Below, piece after piece: positions 35,775 through 46,432 of a stretch of 64,000 nt of DNA. The notes under the pieces were generated by a model. It searched no databases. It was not told the origin of the DNA and worked only from the letters and a program-made list of their open reading frames with translations. This DNA comes from Trichoderma breve. Lineage: Eukaryota; Ascomycota; Sordariomycetes; Hypocreales; Hypocreaceae. The position numbers and the translations under genes were made by a program. The stretch lies in the NCBI RefSeq assembly GCF_028502605.1, contig NC_079234.1, positions 5,456,001 to 5,520,000 on the forward strand, written 5' to 3'. Numbering within the stretch: position 1 is the first letter of the stretch; every line of letters begins with the position of its first letter.

Positions 35775-37046
35775 CCTCTCTTTTCCAGAAGACAGACGAG
35801 GTAAGATATGAATACCCGAGGGAACGAATGCACAATCCTTTTGATCAGCCCATTATCGGGTTAGTTTGTTGGTTGGCGATGTAGCTGGTAGTGTAAGCTC
35901 CGGGTTCTTTTGGTGATTGGGCAGTGCGAATATACAGTACGAGAATAAGAACGACATTGAAGTGATGCGAGTGAGAGGAACCGAGGTAGCATCAATTGGG
36001 CGTTGTCTCGCTCACGTGAGGCCAGGATATGCGCATCAATCCGGTTGGCAATCACCTTGCGAGAATGCACCTTCCGAGAGCTTACCGACCTCGTGCTTAT
36101 GGCAAGAATCACACGTCATCAACGTGACAAACACACGACTTGCGTTTTTTGCGAGTGCGAGTACTTGACATGTACATGGAGCCTAAGCCTGTCAACGTGG
36201 CAGAACAAGTACTGCGCATCCATTGTCAGAAGAGATTGATCTGAATGCGGATGTTACCCCGCGAACCCCCGCCTGCTGTCTATCAAAGTACATGGAAAAT
36301 ACCTACATGTACCAAAGATTGAAGCTTGGGGTTAGTACCTACCTTGGTATTACTGGGCACCTGAGTAATATCCAATGGGTACTACTAATACACGGATCAC
36401 AGCTCTTCAGTGCACGGTTATTCCCAGGTGTCAATCGATCAAAAGAATTAAATTGCATTGGGCATGCTAAAGAACCTACTAAAGAACCTACATACAGTAA
36501 AATGTCAATGCACGAGTCGCCATGGTTGCTCAATTGGTCCTTGCTAGCTCCAATTGGGCTAAAGCCCTGGTCCCATGGAGAAGCTGAATCCACGTCCCAA
36601 ATTCCCCCGCACCGCTGGAAGGATTCGGCTTAACAAGGTATTACAACGAGAACGGCTACTTTTTGTTTGCTGCTGGCTGATCCACCAATCGTCCCGCGTT
36701 AGCAGCGGCATGACAAGAAGTGATGCGTGACATTGCCGTTTGTTTGTCTTAAAGTGCCCGGATTGGTAGCCGCTGCTGGGCACGGAACATTTTGTGTACC
36801 TCGAGATCGGGTATAAAGTTACCTCGGGGCGCCTCTTAGTGCTGGCGTTCGTGGCTTGTCTGCTAACGATCAGGTTATATCCAGGTATGTGCAAGTACAC
36901 CCTCCAGAGTGACATCTCTCACCTGCTTACCTCGACCATTGCCTGATCTACACAGAGCTTGGGCACCAGAGCTCTTCTTACACTGCCAATCTCTACATCA
37001 TCTCGTAAACAGAGTATACAATTTTGGATACAATATCTTTTTCTCC
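35429..37046. promoter_or_regulatory. Divergent upstream region of monooxygenase and pyroglutamyl peptidase
   Basis: 1.6 kb between two divergent start codons. It contains a CT microsatellite (35744-35772), a perfect 12-bp direct repeat of TAAAGAACCTAC (36468-36491) and several TACCTA-type words near 36330-36345. No gene is recognised. Confidence 0.5.
35744..35772 (+). repeat. CT dinucleotide microsatellite, 29 nt
   Basis: Uninterrupted alternating C and T followed by a C-rich run, about 315 bp upstream of the monooxygenase start. On the transcribed minus strand it reads GA. Confidence 0.95.
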
Positions 37047-37929
37047 ATGGGGTCTCAGGTCCAAGAAGAGCTGACGGTGCTCGTCACTGGATTTCAGGTT
37101 CGTCTCGTGCCCAGCATCTCCCCATCAACGCCCGGCGCAATATATACTAATCATGTCTCCAGCCTTTCCGGTCAGAATATCCGATCAACCCGTCATGGGA
37201 AATCGCGAGAGCCCTCCCAGAATACCTCCCTCCACTAAGGGCCAAGGACCCAAACTCTCGAAATGCCGTCGACATTCCGCCTGTGCGCATTCTGGTGCAC
37301 CCCGACCCCATCCGAGTCAACTACAAGGTGGTGAGGGAGCTTGTCCCAACGCTGTGGGAGGAGACGTACTTGGGCCGCAAGATTGACGTTGTCATTCACA
37401 TTGGCATGGCAGGGCCGCGGCTCATGTACCAGATCGAGAGTCGAGGACATCGTACTGGGTACAAGTCTCTCGACGTGGACGGGAAGCACCTTGACGAGCT
37501 CGATGGGAAACGAGACGAAGAGTGGATCTGGCATGACCTACCGGATGTGCTGAAGACGGACTTGAATATACAGGACATCTGGCAGAGATGGCAGCAGCAC
37601 AGCTCGGTAAGGATATTGATATTGATGCCTTTGAACTTTGACATTACTGACATGATGTTACGCAGAATGATATGGATCTTCGAATCTCTGACGATGCTGG
37701 TCGTTATCTCTGTGACTTCATCTACTACTCAAGCTTGGCAACCTGCTACAAGCAGGACAAGGAGAGGAAGGTAATTTTCTTCCACGTGCCGGCGGATAGC
37801 AATGAAGCCGTGATCAAACAAGGCCAAGAACTGGCCGTTAATCTCATTCGGTCCATTGTGGAGAGCGAAGTTGCCAAGAAGCAAAAGGCGACGGAGGTGG
37901 TGTCTAAATCTTCTTTCTTGTTTGAGTAG
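37047..37929 (+). CDS. Pyroglutamyl peptidase type I (peptidase family C15)
   Basis: Cytosolic cysteine peptidase that removes N-terminal pyroglutamate. Exons: 37047-37097, 37164-37616, 37666-37929, all phase 0, giving 255 residues. The first exon codes for only 17 residues (ending VLVTGFQ) and joins PFRSEYPINPSWEIARALP, the usual family start. Catalytic residues are visible: Glu in YQIESRGHRTGY, Cys in GRYLCDFIYYSSL and His in VIFFHVPAD. The GFGPF motif of the family reads GFQPF here because the splice falls after CAG; the donor is GTTCGT. The acceptor is preceded by a TACTAAT branch site. Identification is strong. Confidence 0.93.
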
Positions 37930-38631
37930 CTATGCAAGCTTTGGATCAGCATTTAGTGGTGTTGGTATTGGTAACTGGTATTAGTGCAATGGCGTCGGAC
38001 TTGCTGGGACGGAGAAAACGAACGCTCTTAGGCTGGACTTTTTGGTGTTCTGGGGGGAACTGAAGGAGAAGGAAGAGTTTAATGTTTATGATGGTAGGAT
38101 ATGATATCAGAGACTAACTGAGTCGGAAGGGGGAATTTCGGGAAGGTTTGGCTGGAACAACAAGGGGAGATTATGACTAACTATGGTAATTCGGAGGAAA
38201 TTGAGTAATTGCTGTTTAATTATGATCCGAACTTGCCACCTCACAAATCCTTCGAGAAGATTCATGTAAAGTAACCAAGAAGCCGGGCGTGATGTAGAGT
38301 AATCAAGAAATCGGACATGAAAAGGGCAGACGGCGATGTCTACAGAAATGGTCGCCGTTCTGGCTTACCAAATCGCTTGTACCTTGTATCTTGCCCGGGC
38401 GGGGCTCGCCGATTTGGTCAGCTTTCCGGCCGGCGATCCGCTCAGCCACCGCGGGCTTTTTTGCCGCCTCTATTCTTATCGTTCAACTCTTTATTTAGGC
38501 CTCTCTCTTCCTTCTTTTCAGAATTGGACAAGCTCCAACTTGCATCTTGTTTGACTTTTAAGTTTATAACATTTGTGAACTACATACAAAGCTTTTACTC
38601 CTCTTTTTTCCTGCCTCAAATCAAGATAAAA
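37930..38631. promoter_or_regulatory. Spacer upstream of the 56-aa protein gene
   Basis: 702 bp between two plus-strand genes. A pyrimidine-rich leader-like stretch (about 38455-38625) runs up to the ATG of the small protein. No other gene is seen. Confidence 0.45.
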
Positions 38632-38938
38632 ATGTGTCGAAGTGCTACTTGCAACAACTGCCGTACGCATCACTCACTCACTCCCCCCTCTCTTATACCT
38701 TTTTAGACTCTCACAACCGAGATGCTACACTGTGACTTGAATCTTTCTCAGAGAGCGAGAAATTGATAGAAATTGAAGCTAACATATGTCTGCTTTAGAC
38801 AAGGCAACCTGGTGGGGCTGCGGAAGCCACATCCCCGGTGTGCTGGACTCGGTCGATGAGAAGGAGTGGTGTACTTGTGAGCCCAAAGTCGAGAAGAACG
38901 GGAAGCAGTATCCTCCCATGGCCGCGTCGCCCAACTGA
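38632..38938 (+). CDS. Small conserved Cys/Trp-rich protein, 56 residues
   Basis: Two exons, 38632-38662 and 38799-38938, join in phase 1 across a 136-bp intron (donor GTACGC, acceptor CTTTAG). The product starts MCRSATCNNCHKATWWGCGS and continues HIPGVLDSVDEKEWCTCEPK, ending YPPMAASPN. It has six cysteines (CxxxxCxxC, WWGC, WCTC) and three tryptophans in 56 residues. I recognise the pattern as a small uncharacterised family widespread in fungi, with C-R-S-A-T-C at the start, a W-W-G-C-G-x-H core and W-C-T-C near the end. The cysteines could bind zinc or another metal; this is inference. No signal peptide is visible. A pyrimidine-rich leader precedes the ATG. It is easily missed because each exon is small. 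Confidence 0.82.
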
Positions 38939-39313
38939 CTAGTTGGATGGATTGCGGGCATGGTCTTGTGGGTGAGGGGGAAGACGCCGGTGTGGTCTGC
39001 AGAGGGAGTTGTTGAGGCGGATTTGCATGGAAAGGGAGAAGGAGACGGGAAAGGAGGAGGAAGAGAGTGAGGGCGTTGATGGAGGTGATGTTTAATTCAT
39101 TCCCTTGTATTTAGTGGATCGTTGTTGTTGGTTGGCGTCAATATGGGATGGCTGAGGTCTAACAGGAGTTATTGAGATGAGTGATGGGACGATAGATGAT
39201 GGGAAAGGGGATATCCAAGCTGAAATAGCTCAACACGCTACATACACACACTAGCCTTGATCCAAACCAAATCAACCGCCAAATGCTGTACCCCAAACGC
39301 TTTCTTTCCTCCC
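38939..39313. other. Spacer between the 56-aa gene and the Kelch gene (convergent)
   Basis: 375 bp holding two convergent 3' ends. The first part is G- and A-rich. No gene is seen. Confidence 0.45.
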
Positions 39314-41618
39314 TCACCTCCTCCTTGCACCCCCAACAGCGCCGGCGTCTCCCCTCTCCGCAAGACTGACCACCTCTTGAATGCCCGCCGCCTCCTGCTC
39401 CTCCTCCAACGCCGTGATTTCCTCGCGGCAGTCCCACCACTTCTCCTCGCTGAGCTCAAACGCCTTGGCCTTGATCTCCTTGATGGCGAGCGTCTCTGGC
39501 TGGATGTTCTTCCACCGGAGGTTGGTCATGAGGATCTCCTGCCACTCTGCGGAAGTGCGGACGAAGAATTCGCGGCGAGATTCGAAAGGCTAAAGTGGAT
39601 TGAAATCGTTAGATATTAACCAGAAATTGACGTGGAACAAGGACTGCAACGATAAAAGACTTACTCTTGGGTGTGGCAGGCCATCGTCGACCGATGTGGC
39701 GGTTGTTTCGGTTTCTTCTTCTTCCGACGTAATTGACGGTGTAGGTGCCTCGGAAGACACCTCTGATACTTCGTCTTGCTTCTTCTTGCGCTTGCTTTCT
39801 GAGCGGATCTGCTGCTCCGGCTCCTCCTGATCATCTTCCTCATCTTCATCCTCCTCCTCATCTTCATCTTCCTCATCTTCGTCCTCCTCATCCTCATCCT
39901 CAGACTCCTGAAATATCTCGGTTAGCTCATGGGTTTCACATGCAACGACAGTACAGGACCCAAAACTTACAATCCAGTCTTCGACGGGCTTGTTGAAGAT
40001 CTCCTTGTATCCATCTAGTTTCACCAGATCAATGGCATAGAGATCATCGAATGTAAACTCCCGGTCCCCCTTTTCATAAGTACCACCATAAATGAAGAGC
40101 ACGTCGTTCTGAACCGTCAGTTGGGCGTTGAAGCGCATGTGCGGCGGCTCCATGGACACAGGCATCTCCCTAGCGGGCTTTTCTTCCTCCTCTGGCTCGG
40201 CGAGCATCTTCTCAAGCTCGATATCGTCAATATCCTCCAACGAGGTTCCAGCTTGCAGTGCCGCTAGTTGTTTTAGGAGCTCCTCCTCGTTTGCCTGGGC
40301 ACGGCCACGTCTGCCAACTCGCTGCTCGGGTGCATTCTTCTTCTGTTGGCGGGGTTTACGTGAAACGAGAGGCATGAATCTGTTTCTCTCGATGTTCCAC
40401 GCGAAGAGCTGGTTGAAAAACTCGCTGTCCATACCCTCTTCGCTTTGCTCAACGTCGTGAACACCGCCAAACAGGATGCCACGGCCCTTGTGGTATGCCA
40501 TTGTAGCGCCAGCGCGAACAGGGGTAGGTGCATTTGCTGGCTTCTTTCGCTTTTCCCATCTAACGGCGGGTGGTGTATTCGCATTCGCGTCGGTTGGGGG
40601 GAGAGACATTCTAAGGAAGAAGCAATCCTCGTGAACCTTGGGTATGAGGACGTTCTTCTGGCCTTGGGGTTGATTGCCCTTTTTCGATTGTTTCTTTAGC
40701 TGCACCGTGGCCTTGACCCTTGAGTAGCCTCCGAAAAGAGAAGCGCCCTGCTCAGATGGCAGGAAGGTAAAGGAAGAGCGGGCATCAGGCTTGAGCTGGG
40801 CGGGCGGGAGAACGGGGCAATGCCAGACATAGTTGACAGTGTCAAATATCCACAAGTCGGCCAGATACTTGGTCTGGTTTGATGTGTCCTGGAAGCCTCC
40901 AAACAGGATAATGTACTGTTTCCAATAAGTCATCCGGTGGCCACTTCGCGCTGGTGGGCTCTTATCCTTGCCCTTGACCTCGATCTTGGTCCATTCCCTT
41001 GTCGCAGGCTCCAACCTCCAGAAGTCAGAATAATGGTGGAAAGTGCCCTGCTTTGGCGATGAGAACTCTCCTCCAAAAAGATACACATAATTCGGGTTCG
41101 AGGATCTTGTCCAGGCATGGCCAGACCGTGGCAGCGGTGCGTTGGGGGAAGTCACACAGCGCCACTCATCACGGTTGATGTTGTATATGTGCAGGTCATT
41201 GTAGAACTGCGCAATCGATCCGTTGAAATACTCTCCTCCAAACAAAAGCAGACTGTTGCTCTCATGAGGGGAGGCCATAATGGTTGATGCCGCTCGAGGC
41301 TTCGGAGGTCCATCGACAACCGTCTCTGTGATCTTCAGAAACTGCTCCTGCTGGCGGCGATACTCTTCCAGCACCTCATCCAAGTCGACATCCTCAGCAT
41401 CACTGCCCTCCAGCTTGGCAGTCTTGTTCTTGACTTTTTTCTCGCCCTTGCTGGCCTGCTTGGCTGCCTTCTCGGCCTACATAAGCAGTTCAGTCAATAC
41501 TTGTAGATTTTCTCTGGTGAGTTTGGAGGGGTAATTCTGGAATGAGATTTTCCCACTCGACGCTTCTCACCTTTTTCGCCTTCTTGGCGTCGTTGTTTTT
41601 CTTCTTATCTTTGGCCAT
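39314..41618 (-). CDS. Kelch-repeat protein of the KEL3/KLHDC4 type
   Basis: Exons (minus): 41618-41571, 41476-39971, 39907-39665, 39589-39314, all phase 0, giving 690 residues. The Lys-rich N terminus (MAKDKKKNNDAKKAKK) joins a basic coiled stretch. Kelch blades follow from about residue 75: SLLLFGGEYFNG, YVYLFGGEFSS, YIILFGGFQDTS, GASLFGGYSR, RGILFGGVHDVE and VLFIYGGTYEKGD. A long acidic Asp/Glu run then precedes a basic KRKKK patch, and the last exon carries a conserved helix (FFVRTSAEWQEILMT) shared with KLHDC4 orthologues. Intron 2 is only 63 nt and open in frame, splitting the last blade from the acidic run. The family is poorly characterised; the charged tails suggest a nuclear or scaffold role, which is inference. 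Confidence 0.88.
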
Positions 41619-42257
41619 GGTCAAAATATCTTTTTATAATAATAAATAAAAGAAAACAGGCGGTATAACTACACGTACAGGAAAATAAAATGAATACAGT
41701 CTTGAGTTGAGCGGGTCACTCTGGTTGGAAGAGAAGTGGAAAATCCTATCACATACAGTGCAAAAAGGCTTCTACACAGACTGTACATCATGTATGACCT
41801 AGTTGCAATTATAATATTCCTGGCTGCGTTTAATCTCGGAATAAGCTCACGGTTAATTCATCCAGGAAATTTAGTGTAAATGTTTATAAATAGTATAAAA
41901 AGCCATATTTTCGAAGTTTAACCCGGACATCAATTGTAGCAGTGCCCAGCATGTTCATATGCTCGAGGAAGACCTATTACCTCCCTGTATAATGATGTGC
42001 AGACACCAATACCTAAACGGGAATGCATAGTTCTGTCATTGGAAATATCTTTAATCAGTCTAAATCATTATATAAACCATAATAAAGTTGGAAAATAACA
42101 TAAATCCTCTGTGATCTGGAAAATACAAGTTGCGAATGAGCTCGCTATAACACGATGCTGCACGCCAACTCATACACTGGGTATAGATTGTAAGTCTCTC
42201 TCCTCATGTACTGACAAAACGCTCATTAATCATAAAACAAAGGGAAAGGACGAGAAA
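41619..42257. other. AT-rich spacer between the Kelch gene and TGS1
   Basis: 639 bp, clearly AT-rich (for example 41865-41925 and 42040-42105). It must contain the Kelch promoter and the TGS1 3' flank. No gene is recognised. Confidence 0.5.
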
Positions 42258-43436
42258 TTAGTCGCTAGATGCTGGCGGTTTTTCTGCTGGGATATAGACG
42301 CCCATGGCCTTGCTGGCCCCTTCTGCGCAGTATTGGATAACCTCGAGCTTTTCCCCCTCGGGCGCGAGTTTCGCAATCTGACGAATGTCGCTTGTCCTCG
42401 GAAGGAACAGCACATGATCCATTTTCTTATACGCTTCGTGCAGCTGATTCAGGCTGTATGGCTGCATAGTGCTCAAATCGAATATTTCATCGGTTCTATA
42501 CCCAGGCCCTCCCCAAGGAGGGCTAGCAAACACCATCGTGGTCTGCAAATCAACTCTGAGATCTGGGTGTAGCCCCCCCGGGTTATTAACCAGTTGATCA
42601 AGATACTCGAAGCTGTCACCGAGAATCCAAGTTATTGAACCTGGTTCAACGCCGTAGATTTCGGCATTGTGCTGGGCACACGCAAGAGTTGCAGGATCTC
42701 GCTCAATAGCAATTATGCGACTCCATCGCTCTGACAGAGCAAACGCGATGGTATTGCCTCCAGCACCGCTAAACGCATCGATGAGAATGGTCTTTTCTGG
42801 GTCATAATGATCCTCAGATAACTCGTACGCGATTTGGCTGGGATGGGTGTCAGTGGTGGTGACAAAGAACAATAGGGAAGTAGAAAAGGGCATTCAATAT
42901 CAGAACTTACTTTGCTACCGGCTCGGGTGTAACACCAAACCAAGCATCATCGGTCATGTGAACTCCACTATCATAATACGAGAAGATTGAGTACCGTTGG
43001 CTGAAGTATCTGTAAGTTCAGTTAGCGCTATGAGGAAACACGACTCCGCACGATAGGAAACCAACTTCTGAATGTCCCAGGGGACCTCGTGCTTGCCTGT
43101 GTAGTGGTGGCATTCATCCGTCAATGGAAGCCTTTCGGCAGGCTTTAGTGAAAACTCAGAGGGCTCTGCGACTGCAACAGTATCGACGCGATCCGTATTG
43201 ATACCATTGGTTACCTGGCCCCCGGTCGCTAATAGTTCCGTCAGACAATTGATATCGTCTCTTGCCTGCGGATTCTGCTCTAGAGCATTTCTAATAATCT
43301 GCCACGCAACCTGGGGCATCTGGCGGGCCTGCGGCAAGAGAAGTTGGGCGGTCGGTGCATCCACGTAAGGACCGAGCATATCCCGCGCAAGTTGTTGCTC
43401 TATTGCATCCGCGGGTACATTTTCATCCGCAGACAT
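42258..43436 (-). CDS. TGS1: Trimethylguanosine synthase (snRNA/snoRNA cap hypermethylase)
   Basis: Converts the m7G cap of snRNAs, snoRNAs and telomerase RNA to trimethylguanosine using S-adenosylmethionine. Exons (minus): 43436-43066, 43009-42911, 42837-42258, joined in phases 2 and 2, giving 349 residues. Diagnostic text: VPWDIQK joined to YFSQRYSIFSYYDSG, then HMTDDAWFGVTPEPVA; methyltransferase motif I is ILIDAFSGAGGNTIAFAL, and the catalytic motif is FASPPWGGPGY. The first donor is GTTGGT, weaker than usual, but the QKYFSQRYSIF join needs it. An in-frame ATG at 43697 would add 87 residues of non-conserved text; I prefer the ATG of MSADENVP, with the extension as leader. Confidence 0.95.
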
Positions 43437-44007
43437 CTTAGAATGATGTCTCTTGATAAGCTGTGGTGCGATGAATGGGCTGCCGAAGCGGGAGATGCAG
43501 CCTCGTTCACGTCGATAAGAAGTCGTCGATGAAGTGTTTGGTAATGTGAGTGGAAAAAGCAGGTAACTTTCAAAAAGGACAAAATTCATAAACCGTCCTA
43601 GCTTTGGTGCGATATGGAAAAAGTTTGACTGAATAACAGCTGTCAGCAGATTATATGTCGATTTCTGGGTGTTGTTGATCGGAGAAGAATTGCCCATGTA
43701 CAGCGGCAGATGAATTTAAAGACAAGGCTGAGAAATCAGCTGCGATCGGGTCCACTTTTATTTCGCGTTTGATGCTCTAGCGCCTTGGCACTCATGCAAG
43801 GCTGACACCTCTAGGGACAGCTTGCGACAAGCTCTCTTTGGGTGAGGCCAGACGTCACTCTTCTCTTATCAAGAACCATCTTCGCGGCATCAAACTCACA
43901 AAGCAACGCCATTCCTCCGATAGAGCCATAATACAGCATCATAACTCTAAAACGCCCAGATTTAAGCCTCGCCCTCGCACAGAAGCGGGGCAACAGTCTC
44001 AGTGACC
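43437..44007. promoter_or_regulatory. Divergent promoter of TGS1 and GRASP
   Basis: 571 bp between two opposed start codons. It is open in frame with TGS1 as far as 43697. No separate gene is seen. Confidence 0.5.
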
Positions 44008-45143
44008 ATGTTCAACGCCCTCAACCGGTTCATGTCCCGCCTGGATGGCGATGCCCCGCAACGTCAACATGATCGCGACTCGTTTGGCTTCCAGGTGCTG
44101 CGAAACACGAACCTCGAGCTACCAATTGAGCCCTGGTTTGATTACATTGTTGGAATCAATGGAAGGCCAATCGTATATGCCAATGCCCTGTGCGATTAGC
44201 AGGCGATCACGTGCTGAGAATAATGCAGGATAACCCCGACCCGAGCTTGTTTGCGCAAGAGGTTCAGAACTGCGCCGGCGGAACAGTGACATTTGGATTA
44301 TGGAGCGCAAAGGTGAGAATAAATTGCTACGGGCCAGAGGAGAAGAAGGCGACGACGAAATCTGACATCGCATAGGGCCAACGAATAAGAGAAATGCACA
44401 TTCCCGTACCCGTGGATACCGCAGCTCTTGGGCTCTCCCTCCAGTTCGCGCCCATCTCACTTGCAGCCAATATATGGCATGTCCTTGATGTCCCGGCTAA
44501 TTCACCCGCCGATCTTGCCGGACTACTCCCTTATAGCGACTACATCCTCGGCAGCCCAGAAGGCGCTCTACATGGTGAAAGTGCTCTTGGTGAGCTCGTG
44601 GAAGACTTTATTGGACGACCTCTGCGGTTATACGTCTACAACAACGAGTACGACGTATCGCGCGAGGTCACAATACAGCCTAGTCGAAATTGGGGTGGGG
44701 ATGGGGCTCTGGGATGTACTTTGGGCTACGGAGCGCTGCACCGGCTGCCTGCACCATTGAGTGAACCTGTCAATGCTCCTGGCGAGACAATGTTCGACGG
44801 CGAGTTTAACGAGAAGAGCGGAGGCGAGTTCATTGCGACACAGGCTAGCCCTCCGCCACCACCAACAGGCGGTGACTTTTTGGTGCCCGCGCAAATAGTC
44901 AGTGCAGCGCCAGGGAGTGCGCCTCCACGAGGTGGGACACCGCGAGGTGGAAAGAAGAAAGAACGCCACGCGCCCAACAATAATTTCATGGATGACTATC
45001 TTAAGGAAGAAGAGCAGAAGAGCTTGGCGCTGGATAATGCACCTAAAAGCAAGGGCACAGGTCTACCACCGCCTCCTAAAGGCGCCAGCGGTCCGCCAAA
45101 AGCCGAGCCTAAAGAAGATGCAGTAGATGGTGGCGGAGCATGA
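44008..45143 (+). CDS. GRH1: Golgi reassembly stacking protein (GRASP65/55, yeast Grh1)
   Basis: Peripheral membrane protein of the early secretory pathway, involved in Golgi/ER-exit-site organisation and unconventional secretion. Exons: 44008-44172, 44229-44312, 44376-45143, all phase 0, giving 338 residues. Two atypical PDZ domains: YIVGINGRPI joined to DNPDPSLFAQEVQNCAGGTV and FGLWSAK joined to GQRIREMHIPVP; then WHVLDVPANSPADLAGLLPY, DYILGSPEGALHGES and PLRLYVYNNEYDVSREV. The C terminus is Pro/Gly/Lys-rich and disordered. Residue 2 is Phe, so the myristoylated Gly2 of animal GRASPs is absent, as in yeast. The in-frame GTG two codons upstream is rejected. Firm identification. Confidence 0.95.
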
Positions 45144-45347
45144 TTAAAATCAGATTTCGTCTTGATATAGCTCTGGTAATAAAACGATTCCCTATTTGTT
45201 TGGCTAGGACCAAGTTATTTTTCCCGTATAAGCCTCCTCTCCTACATGAATAGATATGATTGAGGAAACCACCATGTATTATATGGCTCATGACACGTGG
45301 TTAATCAAAGCCGCCATTCCACCGCGCATTCCCTGCATTATCGCTGT

Positions 45348-46052
45348 TTAGTTGATGAAGTTGACGCAGAAGAAATGTAGAATCAGACTGCAAACAACGT
45401 AGTCGGCAAATGCTCTGCGGCCGCAAGTTAGCACAACGAGATCGATACACTCATATAAACATGTCGACGTATATATCTAGCTCGATTGGTGGTGGGAATC
45501 GTACCGTTCAGGTGATACCTCTGGGAAGTCGCTCTTGTTCGCGGCAGCTGTCTGTATACGCAGCGAAACTATAGCTCCAGTTAGAACCATTGCAATCGAC
45601 ACCAAGAAGCAGTAAAGTTACGCACTCGTCAAAACAAATTGGCCAACGGTCGCTCCGAAGCCTGAAAGGAAAGCATTGAACGGCTACGATGTTTATTAGC
45701 AATGTGAATGTGCCCAATGCTTGCAAGCTTCCGGGGTTTGCTAGGGGAGACGCACGTAGTTGCCAGCCAGGATGCAGTAGAGGAATTGCAATGCGCCCAC
45801 AACGGCAATGAAGACGAGAAAGACGTCGATGAGCTTAGTCCGCTGCGGCGTCTCGTTCATGTAATAACTGTAGATGTTCTGCAGCACCTTGTCCCAGTTG
45901 GCCGGGGCGCTCTTGGCTGCTGGCGCGGAAACGGGCGTCGAGACTGGCGCAGCTCCCACAGGCGCTGGGACAGAGCCTGCCGCCGTGGTGCTGGATTGGG
46001 AGGTCGCAGCGGCTGAGGGCGCCGGCTGGGCTGCGTTCTTCTTGGGAGCCAT
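45348..46052 (-). CDS. OST2: Oligosaccharyltransferase subunit DAD1/Ost2
   Basis: Membrane subunit of the ER complex that transfers the oligosaccharide to Asn in N-glycosylation. Four exons (minus): 46052-45756, 45683-45626, 45568-45505, 45414-45348, joined in phases 0, 1 and 2, giving 161 residues. The first ~48 residues are an Ala/Pro/Ser-rich extension. The DAD domain then runs VLQNIYSYYMNETPQRTKLI, DVFLVFIAVVGALQFLYCIL, AGNY joined to PFNAFLSGFGATVGQFVLT, SLRIQTAAANKSDF and ERAFADYVVCSLILHFFCVN, ending FIN. Three hydrophobic segments fit the family topology. Short exons of 58-67 nt are confirmed by phase and by the conserved end. Firm identification. Confidence 0.95.
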
Positions 46053-46432
46053 GGCGGGCGATGTTGAACGTCGTCTGGAGAGGGAAAACGAGGTTCGTGA
46101 TGATATCGATCTTCAAATTGCTGGCTGGGAAGCACTTACTGTAGTCGTAGCGCTACCTGTTAGGTACTTTGGTACAATTGCGGCCACGAAAGCTCCAAGC
46201 AGGTCGGCGAGCTGTGATTGGCTCGCAAATCTGGGGGGCCTGGCGACCCACTTCCGTCACTCGTCAATCACGTCAGTTGGTTTGCGGCCTCATTCGACTC
46301 CGAGCCCCGATTGGATTCGGGACTTAAAAGGCCGCCAGCTTCTCCATCCCGGCATATAAAGCTGATCTGCGAGGCTTGAAAGTCATCAAGATACATACAA
46401 CCCGTAGCTTCTCATATACAGCACAATTCATC
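46053..46432. promoter_or_regulatory. Short divergent promoter of DAD1 and the TMEM14 gene
   Basis: 380 bp. Two ATTGG/CCAAT-type words (near 46216 and 46310) are possible sites for the CCAAT-binding complex whose HapC subunit is also coded in this window. A TATAAA-like word at 46356-46361 lies about 75 bp before the TMEM14 start. Confidence 0.5.

Noticed and set aside
32414..37929. Secondary-metabolite gene cluster around the FAD monooxygenase
   Set aside because: Only a monooxygenase, a HAD phosphatase and a peptidase are present; there is no polyketide synthase, peptide synthetase, terpene cyclase, transporter or pathway regulator nearby.
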